From Sabellastarte sp. h YS-2021 (lineage: Eukaryota > Annelida > Polychaeta > Sabellida > Sabellidae): a DNA stretch of 64,000 nucleotides. Position numbers and translations under genes: made by a program. Location: assembly GCA_964017235.1 (NCBI GenBank), contig OZ024934.1, positions 77,900,706-77,964,705 of the forward strand, in the 5' to 3' direction. The notes under the pieces are model-generated. The model was not told the origin of the DNA and ran no database searches. It saw only the letters and a list, made by a program, of their open reading frames with translations. Below, piece after piece: positions 14,455 to 26,416 of the stretch. Position 1 is the stretch's first letter. Each line of letters starts with the position of its first letter.

Positions 14455-17400
14455 CCTATACAGTGTTGAAAGCGAATCAGGCAACTAGTTAAGCACTGAG
14501 CTCTCCATATTATACTCTACATTATCTACATTATTCTATACATTAGATCTCTACATTTGGATTTATATATTTCTGTTTTAAAACTAAATTGGTGTTTGGT
14601 CATGTAATGTAATATATTCTTTTAATTTATGATATACACTTTTTTTACATTTTACTACATTTGTGTGATAAACAAGTTTTTTGGTTAGGTCATACAATAA
14701 AATAAATTGTATGCAATGGATGATTTACTTTCTTCATTTATCATTAAAAGACTAGAGGGAGGCCAATTTTTATACCCCCATAAATTTATAGGCCATTTTT
14801 CTAGGAGGCCATTTTTCCAGGAGGCAATTTTCCCAGATTTATCCAGTGACAGGGATAGTAATGATGACTGTAAGTCACATCTGATTTTGATCATTATGTC
14901 ACCGAAGAAATGTACAAGCATGTTTCTTACAGGGTTTTTATTTCTGTTAAGGAGAATATATCAAATAAAGATAATAAAAGTTATAATTCCATCAATAAAG
15001 AATGCTTGAACGAAACAGAGGCCCTCTTATTTAACTAATTAAACACCCACTGTTGACAATTGGTTAAATTATAAATTGACAGTAAGAGCCATTTTAGTTA
15101 TGATATCTATGGGGTTCACTGTAAAGCACTTCATGAATACTGCCCACCAACAAAATTCTCCCCACTCAAAATCTTGTCTCAAAATTAACATCAAAAGGAA
15201 ACCATGGTCATTCTTTTCATATTGGATCATATTATTTTCTAATGAATACATAATCTGTTGATTAGATTTAACTTCTTATATTAGGCATGTTGGTATAATA
15301 GGTATAAATCTAATTAAGAAATTATTAAAACCCAAGAGCAAGAAAAATCAACATGAAGACAGCTTTATTTAGGTTTTAAAATGGCAAGGCATTTCAGACT
15401 AAGTGAGGTTTTCAAATGAATAGATACAAGTCTGAATGATGAGAATTCTGTGTTTCATCTACTCGTGTGATAAAGTTTTAAAATATGCACCAACAGGACT
15501 GCTTTATTTTTAATACCCATTATACTCAATTGTATAATTAAAGAGCACCTACTCGTTTTTTTAAATCTGTGCAGATACCAAACTGAAATTTGCCAAATTG
15601 ATGAATCAGGAGGATTTGGTGGAGTATATTAACACTAGCAAAACCTTAAAATGCATTGTGTTATTTTGTAGATTAATCCTTTTCATATATTGTATAATTT
15701 AGAGTGGTTTATTGCTGTGGAAACTAGATGGATTTCCAAAGACTCGATTTAAGTGGCAGAAATAAAATTAAGTGGTTTCATTTGGAAGTCTGATGGTCAT
15801 CCAGGTTGGTTAAGCTATGGTGTATTTAAAATCTTGACTTCCTCAATAATGGTTACAATGATTTAAATAGGTAGTCTGAGGCATTGTAACATTGAATTAG
15901 TGAACAATTTTGGCATAGAGATCACATTTGTCACTGGCAAAATTATAATTGCCAAATTTTGAATCTTAGCAGAGGTCTATTAGGTCTATTCTATTCTGGA
16001 CAGGAGTTACAGTTTAGAGAACCATGAGGGAAATACTGAAATGTAGTGTAATTCCTGACCTCTGCAACTCTTGGTGGAATTTGGGTATCATTTCCCATCC
16101 GATGCACAATTGAAAACTCAATGTTTTTCACAAATTAGTTTATATGTGTATAATGTATTGATATATATACCTTGATATATGGGTATTATCAAACTGTACA
16201 CTTTAACTTGGTCTTTTGGGATAGGCGTCACAGCTGTAAGAGTTGTAAAATGCTTTGCCAGCTTGTAGACCCATGTGGGTTATAACAGACCTCTGTGCTG
16301 CTTCACTCATGTTCATGTGTTACCCAGTAAAATAAGAAAGTGAACAGGAGTGTGTGTAAGTGAAGAAAACTCCAATAGCCTTTTCAATCAATTCTTATAT
16401 GAGTGATTATTTTGACTGTCTTTGTGCAATCTCATAAGAGGCATAGACAACTAGACGTAAACTTTTTTATGTCATAGGGGAAGTTTTCCTATTAACCAAC
16501 AGAGTGAGAAACTTAAGGCAGTAGTCTTACAAAGCTTAAGCCAAAACAATATCTTAATATCTTTATATATCTTACCAACATGAGAAGCATCATCATTACT
16601 TGCACTATAATGGAAGTCATTTTATAAGAAGCCATCTTCATATATGAGCCACAGAGTATCAGTTATGTCCACTTGTATTGACTTTGATGGGTTAACACTG
16701 TACAGGCATCTCTGAATCCAAATGTATCATTTACGCCACTTCAATCACCGTTTCTGCCCCTTGGATCCCCTTTTAGATGTTATTGTACAAGTACCTTTGA
16801 ATCACAATGTGTCATTTATGCCACTTGTATCACATTTAAGATGTTACTGCACAGGTATTAGTGAATCACAATGTGTCTTTTATGCCACACTATCTCATTT
16901 GAGATGTTACTGCACAAGTGTCTATGAATAAAAATGTCTCCTTTGATATGTTACTCCAGAGGTATCTGTGAATAACAATGTGTTATGTGTGCTACTTGGA
17001 ACACCTTTGAGATGAAGTCAATCTTTTATAATCTATGAATCAAGTGTCATATGATATTTCATGTGAATAACATTTGAGACCCTTTATAGGTCTTCATAAA
17101 TAACAGAGTACCGGTTATGCTATCTTTATCAGGCCCACAATTATGGCATTACACAAGCATATATGAAGTTTCGTGCGTTTGTTTCTTCATTTGTATCACC
17201 TTTGACATGTTGTTACTGGATAAGCTGTTGCTCCTGAGTTCAAAAAAATGCCCCCAATATCTTTAATGAAACCAATTTTTAGAAATCTGGTTTATAAATT
17301 GCATGTCACAACTGTCACTGAAATAGCTCAGAGACAGATATATATGTACACAATTGTAAACAAACCTGGTGTCCCGGATAAATTTTCAACAAAAATGACT

Positions 17401-17521
17401 CACAAGCCCAGAAAAACTTATAAATCTATTGTCGCTCTACCCTTCCTTTGAGAAATGTTATTAATCAATTTCATACACTTTTAAGCAGCCCAGTTAACTT
17501 TATTTATTAATCCAGAAAAGG

Positions 17522-18884
17522 TAACATAAATAATCATTCAGAGAAAGTAATGAGCTTTATTCTTATGAACTAATTTGACAATCTTTCTCTTATCATTTCC
17601 TATTGTAAACATCTATGTGTCTCTTAAGCTTTGTGCCTTAAACTTATCTGGCGAAGTGACACATTTCACCAGTGAGTATGTCTAATAAAAACAAAGCAAA
17701 AATAAGCTTTAAAAGTTTCCCAATATTTACCATTGGAAGAAGTCAAACTGTGGGATTGGTAGTGATTTAATTACTTGGAAAATTTCATTTTATAAATATT
17801 ATGTCTCTATTCTATGCGGGAAAATTACAAATTGACATATATTAGCAAGATTTGACCTGACATTAGCTCATACATTCAGTTCACTTTTTTGCATGTTATC
17901 ATATGTACAATAAGCCAGAAACATGAGTCAAGAAGTCGCCAAGCCCATATTGCATGGTTGGTGTCAGAAATGGAATGCATGTGATTGAAAGGGAAAGGGT
18001 TGAATGTCTCACAATGACTTGCTGTTTAGATGGATTCATGAGACAAACTTGAAAAAAATACTATTCATGTCATGTTATTCATTTAATAAGGGTCTGGTCC
18101 GTGTTTATAATTAATGTTTACCTATTCTAAGCTTTTAAAAATGAAAGTTTACTTCTTAACACGAAAGACTACTTTTGTCAATTGGGTTTTCTGATATGTT
18201 GAAACAAGGAATCATTGTTTAGAATAAACATTTCTTTCCTTTACTTTAAATAACTGTTCCTTTCATTTTAAAAACTAATTATTAATGGAGAGTTTTTTAT
18301 TTTTAAACAAAAAAAATCTGGGGGTTTTTTTTTGACAGTCAAATAAGCCTTCTGCAGAGGCTGATAAGCCGCCTCATGCAAAGACAGACCTCATGTTACA
18401 AAAGATTACACTTTCTTTTAGGCGACAGCACTTTGGGTCAGGCTCAGGATTACCATCCCTAAAAATATCTTGGATGTGGTTGTAGCAATTTCTCATTATT
18501 TGACCTCATGTGAAATGTTATTTCTTATTATATTGCTGCTGAGATTAAGCTTCAGTAGTCCTGAAATATAAGTTACGATTTAGATTGCAATTTCATTGAT
18601 TAGATTTGATGACTCTCAAGAAAGAGAAAGACCTGAAAAAAAGTTTGCTTTTTCAGTGTGATTTCTGCAGGTGGCAGATGCGCCCATGATCCATCAAAAT
18701 ATTTCATTTTTAAGGCCATCGGAAAAGAAGTGCAGTAGTCCTATCACTTGTTCTTGCCAGACTATTGCAAAAAGCCGTTTTTGATGTCATTCCCTTAATA
18801 TGTTAAATCTCCCGCGATATACCACCCACAAACATTGTCACGAGTTAGAAATGCTTGACACTCCAATACTAGTCACAATTCCAC
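17522..18884. other. intergenic, no gene seen
   Basis: Unique-looking AT-rich sequence after the duplication. No interspersed repeat or convincing exon was recognised. Confidence 0.45.
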
Positions 18885-19260
18885 TCACCACTGATGTGTC
18901 CCTTCAAGGTCAATAAAAAATTCTGAATTTCCCAGTGGGAATACTTTGGCCTCATTTTGGTACCCTCGCATGATGGTGTCACAAACTTTTACAATAAATG
19001 ATTTGTGGTTAACCAACTCCCACATGACCTCTGAATCACGTGGTCTGCCTCCCAATGTTTGACCCTGCTCTCCTTTCTCATCCGTCAAAGAGATCTGAGA
19101 GGATCCTGAATGACTGGGCATCCCAACTCTCATAGCCTGGCATGGGTAAATAATATGAAATGTCATTGCTCCTCCTTTTCCTAAAGGGATGGCTTTGATA
19201 CACAAACCTTGAGTCCATCTCTTTCATCTCTTTATCTGAGCCTTTGAAGCTTTGTGTGAA
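18885..19260 (-). other. possible exon or gene fragment of unknown family
   Basis: On the minus strand one frame is open from 19205 to 18885 (107 codons, ending ELVNHKSFIVKVCDTIMRGY... then ...GNSEFFIDLEGTHQW). A second frame is open from about 19260 to 19081 (containing RFVYQSHPFRKRRSNDISYY). A good donor, GTG/GTGAGTGG, ends the first frame at about 18888. The acceptor side is purine-rich and weak. It could be one exon with a frame break, an exon of a gene on the minus strand, or chance. I do not recognise the protein and assign no function. Confidence 0.3.
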
Positions 19261-19705
19261 GTTTTATGATATCACCTATCTGTATGTCCATGTATGTCAT
19301 TATTATTGAGCCCCTCAGGCAGAATATTTTTCCCCATAGAAGTAACTTTCTGAAAATCATTAATTTTGCAAAGTTTCCAAAGAATGCAGTTTCAAGAGTG
19401 ATTCAGCCTTCTTTGGACACGTAATCAGACCATCTTTATGTGATCATTACAGCTTATTATTTGCATCCTACGTTGGTGTTTGGAGTGACATGGCAGCCAG
19501 GTGTGAAATCACAATCCAGACACACAAACACACCCATCAACATAATCTCATGGCAGAGAGCAGAGATGTGAAATTTGTTCTTCACATTTATTGACTGATA
19601 GTTTATATTTACTTTATATTCCCTTAATTGTCAATGCATTTCAAAGCTACTTTTTAAGTGATTTTGTTTCCACCAATTTCTTACTTTGCTAGATTTCACA
19701 AGTTT
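19261..19705. other. no gene seen
   Basis: Sequence before the first recognisable Harbinger homology. The left end expected from copy 2 should lie here, but no GTGTTCCACTG terminus was found. Confidence 0.4.
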
Positions 19706-20748
19706 ACACCACTGAATCAAGAAGTCAGTTGCCAATTTCAGTTACCTTAGAAATTGGATTGAAACTGGCAATAACGCTGAGACACCTGGCAACAGGGGAG
19801 ACCTACACCTCCTACCACCATCTGTAAATTTGCCCCCCCCCCCCCCCCCCCCCCCTAGACTGCTGAGCCATCCTTGCTGAATTCCAGGACAAATATTTGC
19901 GCTGCCCTACTAACCCTGAAGACTGGAAAAAGTTGGAGGAGAAGTTCAGAACCAGATGGAATGTCCCCCATGCTGTAGGGGCAATAGAGGGGAAGCATAT
20001 CGCCATGAAGAAGCCAAAGAAATCTGGCAGTGACTATTACAACTACAAGGGCTTGTTTTCCCTGGGCCTGCTAGCCCTGGTTGACACAGAATACAGATTC
20101 CTTTAAGTCAATGTGGAGTCAAGTGGATCGTCATCAGATGCACAGTTTTTTTTTAACAGAAGCGATTTGAGAGAGAAGATTGAGGATAGCACCTTGGGGA
20201 TTCTGCCACCTTAACCACTGGGGCAGGGAGGACCAGATTTGCATTCTTTTTTGCTGGGTGACGACACCTTTGCCCTGTTGCCATAGATGGTGAAACCCTA
20301 CAGCACAAGACAACTCACAAGGGAAGAAAGAATAGCACACTTCAGGAACAGAGACAGGAGGGTGGTGGAGAATGACTTTGGAATATTAGTGAGCAGATTC
20401 AGGGTACTACTGGGCACCATGGAGCAAAAGCCAAGGATTGCCATAGGCATTATTTATACATGTGTGGTGTTGCACAACATGCTGAGGACACACCAGGGCA
20501 GAGCAGACAGGGCACCAACCCCAGCAAATGATGTAGCAGCCCTACAAAATAAACAGGTGGTGTATGTGCCAAAAGACAACTATAGGAATCCTTTAAGGGA
20601 GGCCAAACTTCAGCGAGACCTACTAAAAACTACTTCAATCATGTGGGAGCATTGGCCGGGCAGGAGGACAGAACCCTGGGGACAGAAGAAGTTGGCATCT
20701 ATCAGTCCTTTTGAGGACTACCCAATTTTTCTTAGAACGTTTATTTAA
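19706..20748 (+). pseudogene. Harbinger transposase (HARBI1-like nuclease), copy 1
   Basis: The DDE nuclease that cuts and pastes PIF/Harbinger elements. Homology with copy 3 begins near 19706. The segment at 19897-20106 has HAVGAIEGKHIAMKKPKKSG, where the family's first catalytic Asp would be expected in the (I/L)DGKH motif; here it reads EGKH. The second catalytic region (SSGSSSDAQFF) follows near 20130 in another frame. The segment at 20287-20748 has RRVVENDFGILVSRFRVLL with the third catalytic Glu kept, then VVLHNMLRTHQG. A run of 23 C at 19833-19855 breaks the N-terminal part and several frame changes occur, so it is dead. It is not host HARBI1, since three copies are present and copy 2 has transposon ends. 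Confidence 0.85.
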
Positions 20749-21379
20749 GCTGGTGTTGCTCAAATTTCCAACTATTTTCGAAAGAAAATTCAATCCATTT
20801 CAACAAGTTTCAAAACTATTTCAAACTAAATCCCCTAAGACTGTTGAAACACTTCAACTCAAGTTATGTAAAATGTCCCCCATTAAAAGTAAAAATTTAA
20901 AAACCTTTGAAGAAAAAACTCTTTTCCCAATTTTTGTTTCCTGACCCAACTTGCATATCACCACTCATTATCTTGCCAGTACTTCCACCCTGAAAAATAC
21001 ACTATTAATACTAGAAAAGTGCTCAATGTGTTCTGCACTTTGCATTTTTACGACAAAACAGTAGTTATTCCTCTGAATATACAATATGTTGATAAGCATA
21101 AGTTAGGTATATCTTGGCAAAAGGAAGTTTTAAAATGCTTGGCATACGGTTTAGCAATAATGAAGATGAGACGATTTGTAGATCATAGAATAAAAATACA
21201 ATCACAACATGGTCAAACATGCATTTAAATATTTAAAAAAAATAACAGTACTTAAAAAATGGTTTTAGCCAAATCTTAAATGTATGTAGCACTGTGTATA
21301 TACCAGAATACTTCATGAAATAAGTCGATAATTTTTTTTTTCAATTTTTGTGTGGGCAAGGAAAGAGGGCAAAAGTGAA

Positions 21380-22265
21380 GAAAGAAGTTATGATTAATTC
21401 TAAAACCCTAGGTGGAGCTAAAATGATTGATTTCGATAACATAATTTTTTCTATAAAAGCTTTATGGATAAAAAGGTTCTGAGCTCAACCTCAAAATTAA
21501 CTAACGTTGCTTTGCATTGTGCTGGTATTAAAGACAAAAGTATTATGTTGCATAAGCTTCCTGCTGCAAAGTTTCCTTCAAGTTTGTCAAAATTTGATAG
21601 TTGGATCATAGAAACATGGTATAAGTTTAATGCTATTTCCCCTAATGTATACAGGAAATATTAAATGAAAACTAGTTTATAACAAGTAAATTTTAAATGG
21701 TGGAAAAATCATTAGCCCCAATCACGTCTTCATAAAAAATACAAACATTTCACAAGTTGGGCAGCTAGTAAAACATAGCAATTTTAAAAGTATACAACAA
21801 ATTAAAATAGAGTTCAACTTTGATCTAGAAGACCTAAGATATCATTCTGTTCTGTCAGCTATTCCAATGGCATAGAAAACCAAAATCAAAAGTATTACAA
21901 CTTTAGAATTTACACCATCAAACTGGGAAATTATGTGCCTGAACTTAAATGATAAAAAACTGAGAAATAAAGATATCTATAATAGTTTAACATGTAATAT
22001 GTCAACTCCGCCAGCACAAAACAAATGGGTAGAATATTATCATTTCATGGACAAATTGAAATTGGCCTGAAATTTACCAACTTCCAGTAAAGTGACAAAC
22101 AATTTAAAACTAGAACGCCTACAGTTTAGCATCATACACATTTATACAGCTTGTAATTATAATCTGAACTTGTGGAATATTTTTTAAAATGTGTGAAAGT
22201 TGTAATTTAACTGATTCAATAAAGCATTTCTTCTTTTGCTGTGTTCAAAATTTGTAGAATGTTGT
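21380..22265 (+). mobile_element. LINE remnant (ORF2 C-terminal domain)
   Basis: Across several frames the + strand shows the C-terminal region of a LINE ORF2. First comes a GG-K-M-D...SIKALWIKRF block (21400-21475), then FDSWIIETWYKFN (near 21600), then an NKWVEYYH and NWPEIYQLP stretch (22020-22090), and last a Cys/His cluster CESCNLTDSIKHFFFCC (22195-22245). Stops and frame changes are many, so the copy is old. The arrangement is most like L1/Tx1-type elements, but the clade is not certain. The 20750-21380 stretch may be more of the same LINE, though nothing in it was recognised. Confidence 0.6.
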
Positions 22266-22651
22266 CAAAATTTTATCAAAAAAGTACTTAATTTACACTT
22301 TGACTGTACTCTTTTAGAACTTCTATATGATTTCTACAATGTGACTCAAAAATAGAAATAAGTTCCAAATCATCAAAATACCTCAAAAGTTTCTCAAAAG
22401 TTAAGAGGTCGGATCCAAAGATCAAAATACTTTCCCCAAATGTCAAAGCTTCAGGTTTGAAAGGTTTTTTTAACTTCAAATTTTCTATTCACTCACACGA
22501 TCACTGATTCACTCTTTTTTTTTTTTTTTTTTTTTGGGGGGGGGGATGTTTTGTGTGGGACAGGGTAATGCTTCTTGTTTTGGGATTTTTTTTAACATGC
22601 AGCTGATAAGCTGTTTTTGGATGATTCGGGTGGTCCTGAATAGGCAGTGTT
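22266..22651. other. low-complexity stretch
   Basis: AT-rich sequence ending in a poly-T then poly-G run at 22516-22546. No gene is seen. Confidence 0.5.
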
Positions 22652-23520
22652 TTATAGCAGTGGTTCTGAAACAGAACGATTGTTGGCAAGTGCAGTGGTT
22701 CTACCGCTGCTGCTGTTTGTCTCAGCTGACTGCTTGGGAGGGTGAGGCTGGGCTGGTTGCTGTTGATGTTCTTGCTGCACGGTGGTGGTTGGAGGAGAGG
22801 CTGTGTGTTGTTGTGGGTCGGCTGGTGAAAATGGCTGTGGTGTGTTGATCTGTTGGTAGCTCATTACTGACTTTATATTCAAAAGAAGCTTTAGAGTTCT
22901 GATATATTGTGTTGACTTTGTTAACCTGTGGCAGAGGCAACTGACGGTGGGTGAAGTGCTTTGTCGGGGTCAGTGTGAAAGTAAGCCTCTTGAAGGCCCA
23001 GGTTGTTGGTTGTCAACAACTACAAAGGAAGTTGGCTTCCCTCTGGGTTCCTGCTATTCTTTCATTGCCACTTGCCACTGCTGGACTGGTTGGATGACCT
23101 GGCTTGCTGGCATCTGAGTCTTCAGGATGGTTAAGATGTATTCCCTTGCAGTTGGTGCCGGTTGCTGGGGCTGTTGAAATGTCTGTGGCACAAGTTGCAC
23201 TTAAGCTCTTAGACAGTGTTGCTGTGGTTGCTGGGGCTGATGGCTCCTTTTATCTGCCCTGTTCTTGATGCTGCTTAGAAGTTTTACAGCTTATTTTCCT
23301 ATTTTTTTATTTTCTTACTTTCAGTTTGAAAGTCTCTATCTTCTAAGGCTCCCACCTCAGATGCCAGGTAATTGCAGAAGGCTGTTCTGGTGATCTCCTG
23401 CCTTGGCCTGAGAAATGATGACAGCATAGTCATACAACTCCTCGTGGTCCTTCACAAAGTCTACAATAGCCCCCTCAACTGAGTCCATCCGGAAGATGTT
23501 TGTCATGTGTCCCTTCTTGT
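22652..23520 (-). pseudogene. Harbinger second protein (MADF/Myb-like), copy 1
   Basis: Harbinger elements carry a second gene for a Myb/SANT-like (MADF) DNA-binding protein that helps the transposase find its ends. Read from 23505 backwards the N-terminus gives EGAIVDFVKDHEELYDYA, matching EEAIVDFVKQHKELYDKT of copy 2. A conserved SFVVVDNQQPGPSRG motif lies at about 22985-23035 and a Pro/Gln/Thr-rich end at 22652-22940. The pieces are in different frames with stops between. An intron in the original gene could account for part of this, but the copy looks dead. Confidence 0.7.
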
Positions 23521-24300
23521 GCCTTGAGAGTTATTGACATATGCTCACATCTCCAGCCTCTTATCTATTTCTATGTCACTTCTGTCTGTCCTTGCAGGCT
23601 TTTTGGCCACTCTCTTCTCTGTTGAGTGTGTAGTTCCCCCTCCTGGCTTCCTCCCTCTGTTTCTGTGGCTCTTTCTCTGTGTCCAAGTCAGGTCAATTAT
23701 GTTTACAACAGGCTGGTTTTCTTTCAAGTATGATCGATTTGTGTTGATGGCCTTGCGGTGGAGTCCTGGTACTAAACCTAGACAAGACGGCAAGTTTTTC
23801 GGACAAGATGGTCACAGACAGTAACAGTATAGGACAAGATGGGAAGTGTAACCAACAAGCTGTAGACAGGATGGTTTCCAAGTGGGCGGAGCCAAGGTCC
23901 GGACACATAGTCATGGAGGGTCAGTGAAATATCAAACCAAATCTGAAATATTCAGACCTTGGCTGAAGCCATCCCGTCATGAGTCTCTGTGGCTTGTCAG
24001 CCACACTTCCTGTCTTGTCTTATACTGTTACTGTTTTGAAGGAACTTCCCAGCCTGGTGTGGTTAAGTACCAGGAGACCACTTCCTAACAGGCCTTATAC
24101 ACAAACTGACCGCACTTGAAAGGAAACCAGCCTGTCTTCAATCATAGAGTCAGTAACATCTCAGTAGGACAAGCTGGAAAAACATCACGACAAGCTATAA
24201 ACATAAACCGATAAGGTGGTTACAGCAACAGACAAACCTGGGAACTGTATTGGGCAAGCCAGCCTCATTTTACTGACCCACGGCTTGTCGGTTATAAAAT
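23521..24300. repeat. Harbinger copy 1 end region with dispersed GACAAG motifs
   Basis: GACAAGATGG, ACAAGCTG, AACCGATAAGGTGG (24207-24220) and CGGCTTGTCGGTTATA (24281-24296) recur in both orientations. They resemble the motifs near the right end of copy 2 and the left end of copy 3. The 83-codon frame at 23545-23793 on the minus strand is Lys/Arg-rich and may be part of the second protein. Confidence 0.5.
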
Positions 24301-25507
24301 CTATGACAATAAAAGGTGAGTCGGTTTGCACAATGCATCATTGTTTTTTTACAAACTAACTGGTATTTAGTGTTGATATACAAGATGGGCTGACTTGTGA
24401 TTAGGACTTTGGTCTTTTTAAAAGCATTGCTTTTACAAAGAAAAATGGGTCCTAAGAAGGACAGAAGAGTGAGGATGATAGAAGTCCCCACAAACACACC
24501 TACAGAGTTTGAGTTGAGGATAGGGCTGCTTATATACAGAGCAGGAGGGAGGACAGAGAGGCAAGAGAAAGGGAGGAGGCACAGAAACAGAGGTTGGAGG
24601 AGGCTAGGAGGGAAGAGGAGGCAAGAGAGGAGGAAACACACTCACAAGATGAGGGAGATAAAAGGCCCAGAGTCGGCATGCAGAATAAGCATGCAGTCAA
24701 TGCTCAAATCATTTCGATTATAACATTGTAGGTAAAGATAGAGGATTCCTGGCATTATCTGACAGAAACTTTCAAGTTATTGGACCAGAAAGACCACAAC
24801 ACCTCGATACAATTGCGAATTACATTCAGCCAGCCAAAATTATTAAGAGTACAGGGGTTCCTAACCATAGGCAAGCCAGAATCCCTTGAACTTAGAAGCC
24901 TGGAAAAAGTATCTCCAAGACTACCCTGACCCATTGTTGATCATATATTTGAGATATGGTTTTCTCCTGTCTATTTCAAAAGATGAGGCTTTGCATCAGA
25001 CAGAAATTGATAACCATTATTCAGCTAAGCAACATCCACAAGCTGTTAGGCACTATTTACAGAAAGCCTGGGGCCATACTGGGCCCAGTTGAACATGTGG
25101 ATTTTCAAAGCTATCACTGTTCCCCCTCCTCACTCACCCCAAGGATGGGGATAAGGGTCAAATAATTCTGCATCTTACGGGGGTTCTGTAAATGATCATG
25201 TCAGCAAAGATTTGTTTGATCAACTTCCTTTTAAACTGAAGTTTCCAACCATTGATGATTTAGTAATTTAAATCAATACTAACAATAGTGAGAAACACAT
25301 TTCTAACATAGATATAGCTCGTGCTTTTCACAACGTGAGGGTGGACCCACCTGATGGCAAGTTTGGAATACAATGGGAACGGAAGTACTATGTTGACGTA
25401 GTGGTGGCATTCGACTGGGGCCACGGAAGCACAGCATTTCAATTAGTCAGTGATGCTATAACCTACATAATGGCTCAGAAAGGCCACAAAGTTCATACCT
25501 TCATTGA

Positions 25508-25739
25508 GGGGGCCACAGTGGCAGAGTGGTAACACTCTCGCCTCCCACCTCTGAGGCCGGGGTTTGATTCCCGGAACAGCCTCAAGTGGGAAATCTGGTA
25601 GTTGCTTACCGTTGGTCGGCAGCTTACAGTACACAACCCTTACGAACTGTATGTACTGGTTTCCTCTGCCCTTCCAACTACCCATCATGATATGACCTGT
25701 GCAGTGTTGAAAGTGATGTAAAACCCCAAATAAATAAAA
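25508..25739 (+). mobile_element. SINE family A, full length, 14 bp target duplication
   Basis: The full head GGGGCCACAGTGGCAGAGTGG and tail GATGTAAAACCCCAAATAAA are present. It is flanked by CATACCTTCATTGA at 25494-25507 and 25740-25753 and sits inside the fossil retroelement. Confidence 0.95.
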
Positions 25740-26215
25740 CATACCTTCATTGACGATTTTGTCGCCATATCCCCAACTAGGGCATCTCAGCAGGTTTATC
25801 AAAACTTATCTGATCTCATTGAGGAACTAGGTCTCGCTACTAATGAGAAGAAGAGAAACCCCCTAACACAGCCCTTACTTGACTAGGCATCCACATAGAT
25901 TTGACTAACAAGACATAGAGCATTGATAATGAAAAGTTAATGACTATACCTGTGCCCCACTAGAACAAAAAAAACCCTTTTCACAAAAGCCTTTCAGTCC
26001 CTCCTTGGCAAGCTATTGTATGTCCAGAAAAATGTGTACACCCAGCTATGATTTTTATTAACAGAATGTTGGCCCTATTTAGGCATAATTGTAACAAAAC
26101 GAAAATTAGGCTCACTGAGTCTTTCTAGACTTAGAATGGTTCATACAATTTTTGAAGAAATTCAATGTAACCTTCCCCTGACACTGTTGCATACATCGAC
26201 GCTTCATTAACAGGG

Positions 26216-26416
26216 GGGCCACGGTGGCAGAGTGGTAACACTCTCGCCTCCCACCTTTGAGGCCGGGGTTCGATCCCTGTGACGGCCTTAAGTGGGAAAG
26301 CTGGTGGTTGCTTGCCGTTGGTTGGCAGTTTACAGTACACAACCCTAGTGAACTATATGTACTGGTTTCCTCTGCCCTTCCAACTACGTAAAACCCCAAA
26401 TAAATAAATAAATAAA
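26216..26416 (+). mobile_element. SINE family A with internal deletion, 13 bp target duplication
   Basis: The head has the A box GTGGCAGAGTGG and B box GGTTCGATCCC. About 37 bases that other copies have between CCAACTAC and GTAAAACCCC are missing. The tail is (AAAT)n. It is flanked by TTCATTAACAGGG at 26203-26215 and 26417-26429. Confidence 0.93.

Larger units (their letters stand above)
12731..14478 (+). mobile_element. SINE family A split by a LINE
   Basis: SINE sequence runs from 12731 to 12922 and resumes at 14455-14478 (CCTATACAGTGTTGAAAGCG). It is the duplicate of the SINE at 7896-8104, interrupted by the LINE. Confidence 0.85.
12200..14850. mobile_element. MITE family 2, copy in duplication unit 2
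   Basis: The same MITE as 7366-8487, with identical module-built TIRs at 12200-12275 and about 14755-14850. It is stretched by the LINE at 12923-14454, giving three nested layers: LINE within SINE within MITE. Confidence 0.7.
11383..17521. repeat. 4.8 kb tandem duplication, copy 2
   Basis: This is the second copy of the 6548-11382 unit and ends at the same AATCCAGAAAAGGTAA sequence. It is 6139 bp long because a 1.5 kb LINE fragment (12923-14454) was inserted; it lacks the SINE found in copy 1. The rest contains no recognisable gene. Confidence 0.95.
19706..24300. mobile_element. PIF/Harbinger DNA transposon, copy 1, decayed
   Basis: It has the same layout as the better-preserved element at 33654-37925: transposase on the + strand, then the second protein gene on the minus strand, then an end region rich in CTTGTCGGTTA-like motifs. 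Neither TIR was found, so both boundaries are approximate; the left end appears lost or very diverged. A LINE remnant (about 21380-22265) lies between the two genes, where copy 2 has only about 0.7 kb, suggesting insertion into this element. Confidence 0.7.

Noticed and set aside
19833-19855. Run of 23 C bases as a functional element
   Set aside because: It interrupts the transposase remnant and is more likely a homopolymer expansion or a sequencing artefact.
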